Source: Flavobacteriales bacterium UBA979
GTDB taxonomy: Bacteria > Bacteroidota > Bacteroidia > Flavobacteriales_D > Sanyastnellaceae
Length of the DNA: 15,678 nt
NCBI GenBank assembly: GCA_002292325.1
Contig: DBBR01000088.1
Coordinates: 1-15,678 of the forward strand
Reading direction: 5' to 3'
The position numbers and the translations under genes are program-made. The notes below the pieces were generated by a model that made no database searches, was not told where the DNA came from, and saw nothing but the letters and a program-made list of their open reading frames with translations. Of this stretch, positions 1-6,755 are shown in pieces. The stretch's first letter is position 1. The number at the start of each line of letters is the position of its first letter.

Positions 1-475
1 CATCCACCGACCAATCCAAATAAGCCTGACCGAATTTACCTCGCAAGAATGATTCTTCTGCGAACATGATTCGCTCGTAGTACAGCCAGTAAATGAGGCT
101 GCACACTACCACGAACCAGATGTTTCCGACGTAAATCATGATGCCTAGCCACATGAAATAATTTCCGAGGTAAAGTGGATGCCGAACCAAGCTGTACATG
201 CCCTTGGTGTTGAGGACTTCAGCGATTTGACCGTCCGTGGTGTTGCGCCCCGATGTCCCTCGCGGTGTGTATCCAATGGTCAATGCCCGTATGATTTGAC
301 CCAGCATCGAAACAGCGATGCACGACCAAGTTGCCGTTGCATTAAACACGTGAAATAGCGGATCCCATTCAAGGGCAATGACAGCGGCCATGAATACGTA
401 TAAAACCAATGGAAAGAACGACCGGCCTTTGAATAGCCAGTTTCCTGTTCGTTCGAATTCTTCAATCATTGCCAT
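1..475 (-). CDS. Isoprenylcysteine carboxyl methyltransferase-family membrane protein (3' end cut by window edge)
   Basis: The 158 visible codons begin MAMIEEFERT and are continued past the left edge with no stop. Hydrophobic segments at about residues 21-36, 47-65 and 103-133 suggest a multi-pass inner-membrane protein. The diagnostic ICMT/phospholipid methyltransferase signature is present: RHPLYLGNYFMWLG at about 98-111, followed by YYERIMFAEESFLRGKFGQAY at about 132-152 (the paired acidic residues and FGxxY that end the family's SAM-binding region). Family members methylate isoprenyl-cysteine or lipid substrates using S-adenosylmethionine; the substrate in Bacteroidota is not known, so I give no symbol. 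The ATG at 475 is preferred; another in-frame ATG lies at 469. The frame stays open upstream to the stop of the preceding gene at 536-538, and that gene is on the same strand 60 bases away, so co-transcription is possible. The family assignment is confident and the substrate is unknown. Confidence 0.85.
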   Translation of the reverse strand, partial: MAMIEEFERTGNWLFKGRSFFPLVLYVFMAAVIALEWDPLFHVFNATATWSCIAVSMLGQIIRALTIGYTPRGTSGRNTTDGQIAEVLNTKGMYSLVRHPLYLGNYFMWLGIMIYVGNIWFVVVCSLIYWLYYERIMFAEESFLRGKFGQAYLDWSVD

Positions 476-535
476 GTGCGGAACCAGTCTAAGGGTGATT
501 TGGGCCGCAAGATAGCCAGCGATTCCGGAATGCAA

Positions 536-1741
536 TCAGTACCGAATGATGACTCGGGATCCGGTGTCTTCGTCGATCGTTTCTGTATTGAGAATCGTCA
601 TCCAAGGAGCACTGAGGCTCAGTTGTCCATTTGGGCCGGGATCACCGTTGAAACACCCATCGCCTTGACATCCAATGCATGCCCCCGTTCCACCTCCTCC
701 GCCATTGATCTCGGCGATGACCTCTCCATTCAATAAAAGCTGGGTTGTTCCGGCAGCGTCTCCTATGCTTGCTGGTCCACAGTTCCAATCGTTCCATCCA
801 TTGAACCCAGGAGTACACGTAATGAGCTCACCAGAGTCTCCTCCTTGGTCTGCGGGCACCAATTCGACGATATCACCGGATGCTAGGTTGTAAACCATGC
901 TCATCACCTTCAATGCTCGTCCTCCCTGGCCCCCCGCAGCATTGCAAAGGTTGCATGAACTTGCGCCGCTGGTTTGGCCACAAATGTCGCCTCCGGCTCC
1001 GCCCGATGCCCCCCAGACCTCGATTGAGAGAACAGAAATGGCATCGGTTACTGAAAACAACGTGCCGTCGGTCTGCGAGTCAAACACGCCGTGCACCGAA
1101 GGAGCGAATGATCCTCCTCCGGAAAGCGCTGCCAAGAACTCCTCTTGTGTGCCAACATTTCCGAGCTCAAGCCAAATTTCATAGGCACTCAGACCGTCGT
1201 CACCGTCTTCTCCAGCGGGTCCTGCTTCTCCAGCGGGTCCTGTTTCTCCAGCGGGTCCTGTTTCTCCAGCGGGTCCTGCAGGACCAATTGATCCATCCTC
1301 ACCAGTCAGGCTCGTTAAAAAGGCCGCCAGATCTCCGTTGTTGCCAGCTTCCAACCAAAGTTCAAAAGCGCTCAATCCATCTGAACCGTCAAGACCATCA
1401 GCACCACCAATAAATACTGAATTGTAAACCGATGAATCCGGCAAGAGGAGATACAATGTATCGTTGCTCAAGAGGAGCCATTGCAATTCATTTGTAACGT
1501 CAATGTCTTCGTCAAGCAATTCCAGCAGATCCGGAGTAAAGGCTTCACCGAACAACGGTAAGAAATTAATTAGATCTTCAAAGTTGATCAAGCCGTTGCA
1601 ATCTACATCTGGGTTGTATGGAAGATTGGAACACGGGTATACTTCATCTACTTGGGCCAAGGCCACATTGGAAACTAAACTCAGGAGCATAACGCTCAGA
1701 ACGACAAAGGGGGAGAATACTTTATTCAAAAGAATGGTCAT
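536..1741 (-). CDS. Exported collagen-like, glycine-rich protein with a dockerin/EF-hand-like motif
   Basis: A 401-residue protein when read from the ATG at 1741; a GTG five codons upstream (1756) is possible but less likely. Residues 1-29 form a signal peptide ending VALA. At 45-56 there is a single dockerin/EF-hand-like loop (D45, D47, N49, G50, I52, D56) followed by LINFLPLFG. Two copies of a module with core GLSAxExWLxxGNxG lie at about 122-147 and 183-208. Between them is a collagen-type Gly-X-Y stretch (about 153-182, GPAGET units). The C-terminal part from about 230 is glycine-rich (EVWGASGGAGG, then GGQGG and INGGGGG) with several cysteines (CGQ, CNLC, CIGC), reminiscent of glycine-rich sheet domains beginning xVWGAxGGxGG. 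No clear T9SS sorting domain is seen at the C-terminus (VIIRY). It is likely a periplasmic, outer-membrane or surface structural or adhesive protein. The function is inferred from architecture only. Confidence 0.8.
   Translation of the reverse strand: MTILLNKVFSPFVVLSVMLLSLVSNVALAQVDEVYPCSNLPYNPDVDCNGLINFEDLINFLPLFGEAFTPDLLELLDEDIDVTNELQWLLLSNDTLYLLLPDSSVYNSVFIGGADGLDGSDGLSAFELWLEAGNNGDLAAFLTSLTGEDGSIGPAGPAGETGPAGETGPAGEAGPAGEDGDDGLSAYEIWLELGNVGTQEEFLAALSGGGSFAPSVHGVFDSQTDGTLFSVTDAISVLSIEVWGASGGAGGDICGQTSGASSCNLCNAAGGQGGRALKVMSMVYNLASGDIVELVPADQGGDSGELITCTPGFNGWNDWNCGPASIGDAAGTTQLLLNGEVIAEINGGGGGTGACIGCQGDGCFNGDPGPNGQLSLSAPWMTILNTETIDEDTGSRVIIRY
1208..1279 (-). repeat. Four 18-bp tandem repeats encoding the collagen-like GPAGEx segment
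   Basis: Four consecutive 18-base units with core ctccagcgggtcct start at 1208, 1226, 1244 and 1262 and differ only at the last base (c or t). Read on the minus strand they encode Gly-Pro-Ala-Gly-Glu-Ala/Thr units of the collagen-like stretch, about residues 155-178. Near-perfect identity at the DNA level suggests recent expansion by slippage or unequal recombination, so copy number may vary between strains. Confidence 0.9.
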
Positions 1742-1801
1742 TAAGCCTAGATACACGCAAAGGCAAGATAAGACTTTTTGGGGTGATTAATGCGTTTATT
1801 T

Positions 1802-1824
1802 GCTTATTTGGACAAAAAATAAGC
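1802..1824 (-). terminator. Possible hairpin after the DUF3089 lipoprotein gene
   Basis: A 7-base stem (gcttatt paired with aataagc) encloses a 9-base loop, 4 bases past the DUF3089 stop codon on the minus strand. The stem is AT-rich and no clear U-tract follows it, so it is a weak terminator candidate and could be chance in an AT-rich gap. The 87-base gap 1742-1828 must also hold the promoter of the collagen-like gene. A TATCTTGC on the minus strand at 1763-1770 loosely resembles the Bacteroidota -7 box, but I see no matching -33 element. Confidence 0.3.
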
Positions 1825-1828
1825 GGAT

Positions 1829-2857
1829 TCATCGATGATTCTCAGCACGAAAGCGAGCGTTCTTATTGATGTTGATCCAAAACAGGTTGATGTCACCGAC
1901 ATGCCAATTATCGCGCTGAAGCCATCGACCAAATCTGACCTGTGGTTGATCGATTTGCAAAACTCCCTGCTGAATGGATGCACGAATGCTTTGTGGAAAG
2001 GCAAATCGCATTTGAGACAAAACGACCCCTTCATGATCGTTCAACGCGCTGCTACCAGGTCTGACGGTCCATGTGATGGGATGCACGCACATGGGCTGCG
2101 AAGGTTTATTTGCGAGCCATGGCGGAAAATATCCTGATCCATAGGACATCCAAGAACAAACACATCCCGATTGTTCAGGAGCCTCGCAAAAGGGAATATG
2201 ATCAAAGTCACTTGCATACCAATCAAAACCTGGACCATAGGCTGTTATCAGCTGTTCTTGGAGTGGCTTCCCATCGAAGAATTCTTGAAGGAGCCAGCGT
2301 AAATGCCAACTTCCCTGACTATGTCCCGCCAAAATGATATCCCGTCCATGATTCCAATGTTCGAGGTAATGCACAAATGCTGAGCGCACATCTTCATACG
2401 CCAATTCCAATGCGGCCCAACTTGTGCTGTCTTGCCATGTGAAGACTCCAATGTGGGCTTGCCGATACCTTGGAGCGTACATCCGCCCTCCAATGTTGAA
2501 AGCGCTTGCTTGGGCTCGCATGGGCGCATCCTCTGTGTCGCGATTGACTTGGTCGTTGTCCAGGTGCGCATTCCAATGGTCTCCTCTGAAGTACATGGTG
2601 GGATGTACAAAAAAAACATCGACATCGATGGAATCCCATTGCGCAGGTGACGCAGTTGAAGGAATTTTTTTGGGGAGCTCGTCCGATGCGTCTGACCTCG
2701 AGGGCAATGAAAACCAGGCGTCTGCATTTTCGTAGCGGGGCATCTCACCGGTGTCCCACGTGAGTTGAAGTGGGCTTTGCAGTGCACCGCAGCCAGCCAG
2801 CAAAATGACCGTTGCAGGAAGGAACAAGAGGTGTCGCAAGCGATTGGTTGATGTCAT
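1829..2857 (-). CDS. DUF3089 alpha/beta-hydrolase lipoprotein
   Basis: A 342-residue protein starting at the ATG at 2857. The N-terminus carries a lipoprotein signal with lipobox LLAGC (predicted lipidated Cys23), so the protein is probably anchored in the inner or outer membrane. The body matches the DUF3089 family: DVDVFFVHPTMY at about 78-89, WNAHLDND near 95, YAPRYRQA near 127-134, AYEDVRSAF near 153-161, and the nucleophile elbow ILAGHSQGS with Ser180. The C-terminal NWHVGDINLFWININKNARFR (about 317-337) is also typical; His319 and Asp322 are candidate catalytic partners. DUF3089 proteins have the alpha/beta-hydrolase fold, but no substrate is known. Four cysteines between 224 and 257 may form disulfides outside the cytoplasm. 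The gene is divergent from the downstream metallopeptidase across an 84-base gap and precedes the collagen-like gene on the same strand. Family assignment is strong; esterase or lipase activity is inference. Confidence 0.88.
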   Translation of the reverse strand: MTSTNRLRHLLFLPATVILLAGCGALQSPLQLTWDTGEMPRYENADAWFSLPSRSDASDELPKKIPSTASPAQWDSIDVDVFFVHPTMYFRGDHWNAHLDNDQVNRDTEDAPMRAQASAFNIGGRMYAPRYRQAHIGVFTWQDSTSWAALELAYEDVRSAFVHYLEHWNHGRDIILAGHSQGSWHLRWLLQEFFDGKPLQEQLITAYGPGFDWYASDFDHIPFCEAPEQSGCVCSWMSYGSGYFPPWLANKPSQPMCVHPITWTVRPGSSALNDHEGVVLSQMRFAFPQSIRASIQQGVLQIDQPQVRFGRWLQRDNWHVGDINLFWININKNARFRAENHR

Positions 2858-2891
2858 GATTGTGTCACTTTAGACCATTAAATATGCAGAG

Positions 2892-2924
2892 TTTGAAACA
2901 AACCTCATTTCCGTGCTAAATTAC
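2892..2924 (+). promoter_or_regulatory. Putative Bacteroidota-type promoter for the T9SS metallopeptidase
   Basis: A TTTG (-33-like) at 2892-2895 is followed after 21 bases by TAAATTAC at 2917-2924, which partly matches the -7 consensus TAnnTTTG. Transcription would start roughly 10 bases before the ATG at 2942. The TTTG lies in a small inverted repeat GTTTG-AAA-CAAAC (2891-2903), so the opposite strand also has a TTTG pointing toward the divergent DUF3089 gene. The -7 match is incomplete, hence low confidence. Confidence 0.35.
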
Positions 2925-2941
2925 CCCTCTAACACCTCAGG

Positions 2942-5900
2942 ATGAAATACTCGATTTCACTTTTTGCTTGCCTCGTTGTGGTTTGTTCCACGTGGGCTCA
3001 ATCTCCTTCAACGTATCAAATAGATCTTGCTGTAGATCCACTGGAAGTCAGGATGCAAGCGTTAAATGATGCCCCTAGCGAAGCGCAGCAGCTCGCTTTG
3101 AGGGAGCAATCAGGCTGGAATGAATGGGCCATTGTCCACCCTCGATGGCGCACTATCATGGGGTCGGCAACGGGGTTGCCACACCGGGCTTTTGGACCTG
3201 CCATTTACGTGCCAGGGTCCGATGTCGCAAGTCGTGCGCAACATTTCGTGGACATTGATTTGGCTGGTTTTGGGATCGGTTTCGAAGGCGACTGGACGGT
3301 AGAATCGAAGACCGGCCAGCATGATTGGGCATTTGCTCAGCAGACATTCAACGGCATCCCGGTTGAAGGCGGGAAAATTGTGACCAAGTGGTGGGAAGGT
3401 CAGCTCATCATGTGGGGAGCAGATTGGTATGGAGACGTGCCTGAATTACCGGAATCACCATTAACTGAGTTGGCTCAAATGGAAGCAGCTACGGATGGCG
3501 TGGAATTTGACGAATGGTTTGGAGTAGAAATGAGCGATCAGGCATGGGTCCCTTCGCTGGGGGAAGGGGATGATCTGGATTGGCATTTGGTTCAAAAATG
3601 GATGGTGTCCGGTCGAGATGGCTCAATACCAAGGCGCTACGAAACCGCGGTGGACGTGAACACTGGAGAAATTCTTTGGCGACAAAATCGCGTCGTTCAC
3701 ATTGACGGCAAATGGAGTGTTCCTGCTGCCGATGGCAAACCTGAAAGAGCTGTATTGCGCATGGGGCTGGACCGACCGGCTGATGCGATGGTAATCAGCG
3801 GAGCTATTTCATCTCAAGTGAACGAAATGTATCCTTATCAGGCTGATGTCACACTTCCTATGCCCGCCTTGGCATTGCCCATATCAGGCGGTGCGGTGTA
3901 CACGGATGATGAAGGAGGATTCATAAGTGATGCAGCGGGGCCTCAGTTGGTGTCTGTGGAGCTAGAAGGTCGCTGGAGTACAGTACTCACTAACGGAAGC
4001 ACGCCTTCACTGGATGTGCAGTTTGAGGATGGCTACAACAATCTGGATCTTTCGGATTTGGGCAACATCAAGGAGCGATCGGCTTACCGTTCAGTTTCTT
4101 TGATTCACGATCACATGAAAGGGTTCATGCCGGACTTCACAGATTTGGACTGGTCGATCCCGACCAACATTGATGTCGCTGGAGAATGCAATGCATTTTA
4201 CGATGGACAGAGTGTAAATTTTTACGATGCAGGCGGAGGGTGCAATGCAACATCTCTGATCGCTGATGTTGTTTGGCACGAATACGGGCATGGCATCAAT
4301 GATTATTTCTATGGAAGCCTCGGTTACAACTTTAGCAACGGAGCCATGAACGAAGGCTATGCGGACTTATGGGCGATGAGCCTCGGAAATATCGCAGAGA
4401 TTGGCAAGGGGTTTTACACGGACAACGAAGACGGCATTCGAGCGTATGATCAGGAACCAAAAGTGTACCCGCAAGACCTAGTGGGAGAAGTTCATGCAGA
4501 CGGCGAAATCATCTGTGGAGCATGGTACGACACACATTTGCTGATGGGAGGGGATTGGATGCAGACGATGTCACTCTTCATCGATGCATATCCCGGATTG
4601 CAAGCTACAGCGCCCAATGGGAGTGAGGGGCAAGCGTTTACGGATGTGTTGATTGATGTTTTGCAAGCCGACGATGACGACGGCGATTTGTCCAACGGTA
4701 CACCCAATGATCTAGCCATTGTTGAAGGCTTCGACATCCATGGTATTTCGGTCTTTAGTTATGCCGAAATTGACCACAGCCCGAACGAATTCTCACCTGC
4801 AGAAACGAGCATTGTGATTGAAGCAGAGACCTTCATTGTTTTCCCTTACAACCTGTACTTTGACGCGGTCAATCTCTGGTACAAGACAGAGGCAGGGGGA
4901 GAATGGACGCAAATGGTCATGGACAATCCCAATGGAAACGCAGTGTTCACGGCTGAAATCCCCGCTCAACCTGCGGGTTCTGTGATTGCTTATTACATGG
5001 GCATTACGGATGATTTTGGTGGCTTGTCGGCCGTGAATCCTGTTGCGGCAGCCAACGAAAGCTATCCCAACTTGCCTCATTACCTGCTGGTGGGTGTAGA
5101 GCCTGTTTTGATCAACGACTCGGATGAATACTCTGACTTTGGAAACTGGACGACCGGATTGCCCGGTCAAGACAATGCCACGACAGGAATCTGGGAAGAA
5201 GCTATTCCGGTAGGTTCTTACGCGGAAGCCAATGAGCCCAGTTCAGTTGTTGCCCCAACGCAGGACCACACGGTGGGCTTTGCGGGATATGCATTTGTGA
5301 CGGGACTCAATCCCGGAGTCAATGACGGCATCGGTGTGAACGATGTGGACGCAGGTAAAACTACGCTGTTGTCACCGGTGATTGATTTGACGCAATATGA
5401 CAACCCGGTTATGACGTACTGGAGATGGTATGTGAATGCTCCTGCATCAGGTGCAAACCCCGCCTCTGATTGGTGGCAGGTGGAGGTGTCCAATGACGGC
5501 GGATCGACTTGGCAATATTTGGAAAACACATTGCAACAAGATGTATCGTGGAGGAGAAACGCGTTCAAAGTGGCCGATGTAATCGAACCTACGGATGCGT
5601 TTCAAATGCGCTTTATTGCTTCGGATAGCACGACGTTAGGAGAATACTTGGACGGTGGTTCTTTGATTGAAGCTGCGGTGGATGATATCATTTTGTATGA
5701 TCTTTCAAGTGGTCAATCTGTCCAAGACGTGGTGAAGTCTTCCGTGCAAGGATATCCCAATCCAGCGCAGGACTTCGTTGAGCTGCAAGGATGGATGGCC
5801 GGTGCAACACTTCAGGTATTCCATGCGACGACTGGACAATTGGTTCATCAATGCCGAGCGCGTCAGGGATTTACTCGGATCGATGTGTCGAACTGGTCGG

Positions 5901-5974
5901 CGGGTATTTACCAAGTCGTTGGCGCGGATGCGGCAGGCAATCGTGCCCAGTGGACCGTTGAGGTGGTCGACTAA
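2942..5974 (+). CDS. Secreted M36/M4-like zinc metallopeptidase with T9SS C-terminal sorting domain
   Basis: A 1010-residue precursor. Signal peptide about 1-19 (ends STWA). An FTP-type propeptide lies near 125-150 (FAQQTFNGIPVEGGKIV), followed by a PepSY-like stretch at about 210-250 (YETAVDVNTGEILW); these normally keep such proteases inactive until processed. The catalytic centre is WHEYGHGIND with zinc ligands His446 and His450 and general base Glu447, plus MNEGYADLWA with Glu471 as third ligand; this resembles fungalysin (M36) and thermolysin-like enzymes. DDDDGDLSNGTPND near 580-592 is typical of bacterial relatives. After a beta-rich middle, a MAM/choice-of-anchor-type domain spans about 720-920 (WWQVEVSNDGGSTW). 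The end, from about 935 (GYPNPAQDFVEL through SAGIYQVV), is a type A T9SS sorting domain, so the enzyme is probably exported and surface-attached or released. It likely degrades extracellular protein. It stands alone on its strand, converging with batE. Confidence 0.92.
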   Translation: MKYSISLFACLVVVCSTWAQSPSTYQIDLAVDPLEVRMQALNDAPSEAQQLALREQSGWNEWAIVHPRWRTIMGSATGLPHRAFGPAIYVPGSDVASRAQHFVDIDLAGFGIGFEGDWTVESKTGQHDWAFAQQTFNGIPVEGGKIVTKWWEGQLIMWGADWYGDVPELPESPLTELAQMEAATDGVEFDEWFGVEMSDQAWVPSLGEGDDLDWHLVQKWMVSGRDGSIPRRYETAVDVNTGEILWRQNRVVHIDGKWSVPAADGKPERAVLRMGLDRPADAMVISGAISSQVNEMYPYQADVTLPMPALALPISGGAVYTDDEGGFISDAAGPQLVSVELEGRWSTVLTNGSTPSLDVQFEDGYNNLDLSDLGNIKERSAYRSVSLIHDHMKGFMPDFTDLDWSIPTNIDVAGECNAFYDGQSVNFYDAGGGCNATSLIADVVWHEYGHGINDYFYGSLGYNFSNGAMNEGYADLWAMSLGNIAEIGKGFYTDNEDGIRAYDQEPKVYPQDLVGEVHADGEIICGAWYDTHLLMGGDWMQTMSLFIDAYPGLQATAPNGSEGQAFTDVLIDVLQADDDDGDLSNGTPNDLAIVEGFDIHGISVFSYAEIDHSPNEFSPAETSIVIEAETFIVFPYNLYFDAVNLWYKTEAGGEWTQMVMDNPNGNAVFTAEIPAQPAGSVIAYYMGITDDFGGLSAVNPVAAANESYPNLPHYLLVGVEPVLINDSDEYSDFGNWTTGLPGQDNATTGIWEEAIPVGSYAEANEPSSVVAPTQDHTVGFAGYAFVTGLNPGVNDGIGVNDVDAGKTTLLSPVIDLTQYDNPVMTYWRWYVNAPASGANPASDWWQVEVSNDGGSTWQYLENTLQQDVSWRRNAFKVADVIEPTDAFQMRFIASDSTTLGEYLDGGSLIEAAVDDIILYDLSSGQSVQDVVKSSVQGYPNPAQDFVELQGWMAGATLQVFHATTGQLVHQCRARQGFTRIDVSNWSAGIYQVVGADAAGNRAQWTVEVVD

Positions 5975-5999
5975 GCGGCGGGTCCGACGGATTATGAGG

Positions 6000-6755
6000 T
6001 CAGATTTCCGCGAGATCTTCCGCCAAAATCCAGCCTGTGTTGCCGTTGGCTAGCTGGATTTTCCAATGTGCCTCGGACCGCTGAAGTACAATGACTTTGG
6101 TGCCTTCGTGCAGCATGAAAAGGGTCATGCTCGAGGCACCGGGCTCGTTGCGTACGGAGGATTCTGTGGCCATAACAATGGCTGACTTGCTCGTGTCAAT
6201 GCGCTGAGACGTCGAGAACACCAAAACGACTGCCAATGCACCTGTGACCAGAAGCACGGCAGCACTGGTGCCAAGGATTCTTCTGTTCTCTAGTCGGACG
6301 GACCAGATTCTCCAAGCGAGCGCAACGAAACCAAGCGTCCAAGCCAAAACCATGATGCGCATCCACAACCGAAACCGTCCGGGTGCGATAACACGGTCCC
6401 AAATGTCCAGAATTCCATTGGAGGGAAGGGATTCAATCCGATCCTTTATTTGGGCGTTTGCAAGAGTCAAATTCGTTTTAAGATCCGAATTTCCAGGTGA
6501 CAACAGAGCCGCTCGTTCGTAGTGTAAAATCGCGGGTCCCCAAGCTTGCGTTTTGAAATAGGCGTTGCCTAGGTTGTATTCGCTATCGAAGTGCATGTGT
6601 TCCGTTAGGATTTTTTCATAGCCTTCGATGGCAGCGTCATAGTTGCCCTCTTGATAGGCCACATTGGCTGTGTCAAAAAGAAGTTGGACATCCTCTTGCG
6701 CGGCAACAAGGGAGTAAAACAACCCCGTCAGTACGATCCAAATTATCCGCTTCAT
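6000..6755 (-). CDS. batE: BatE: TPR and SH3-domain membrane protein, last gene of the Bat operon
   Basis: 251 residues from the ATG at 6755, which overlaps the batD stop codon as ATGA; a GTG three codons upstream (6764) is the longer alternative. An N-terminal signal peptide (about 1-20, ending SLVAA) is followed by TPR repeats at about 22-100 (ANVAYQEGNYDAAIEGYEKIL, then YNLGNAYFKTQAWGPAILHYERA). Two membrane segments follow at about 131-150 and 161-182. A bacterial SH3-like domain closes the protein at about 190-251 (VRNEPGASS through NGNTGWILAEDL). This order (signal, TPR, two TM, SH3) is that of BatE. TPR and SH3 domains suggest protein or peptidoglycan binding in the periplasm. It converges with the metallopeptidase gene, leaving only 25 bases between stop codons, where I see no convincing terminator. 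Confidence 0.9.
   Translation of the reverse strand: MKRIIWIVLTGLFYSLVAAQEDVQLLFDTANVAYQEGNYDAAIEGYEKILTEHMHFDSEYNLGNAYFKTQAWGPAILHYERAALLSPGNSDLKTNLTLANAQIKDRIESLPSNGILDIWDRVIAPGRFRLWMRIMVLAWTLGFVALAWRIWSVRLENRRILGTSAAVLLVTGALAVVLVFSTSQRIDTSKSAIVMATESSVRNEPGASSMTLFMLHEGTKVIVLQRSEAHWKIQLANGNTGWILAEDLAEI

Noticed and set aside
476..535. Readthrough fusion of the collagen-like gene with the ICMT-family gene, since the same frame stays open after the TGA at 536-538.
   Set aside because: Twenty open codons are easily chance, the ICMT N-terminus from MAMIEEF already looks complete, and a fusion of an exported fibre to a membrane enzyme has no support.
880..1413. A 177-codon plus-strand open frame rich in Arg, Leu and Gln opposite the collagen-like gene.
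   Set aside because: It mirrors the Gly-X-Y repeat on the other strand; the minus-strand protein has a signal peptide and recognisable modules, this one has none.
2248..2787. A 179-codon minus-strand open frame overlapping the DUF3089 gene.
   Set aside because: It is an out-of-frame shadow; the DUF3089 frame has a lipobox, GHSQG elbow and conserved C-terminus.
5975..5999. A bidirectional terminator between the convergent metallopeptidase and batE genes.
   Set aside because: The 25-base gap shows no stem of useful length and no T-tract on either strand.
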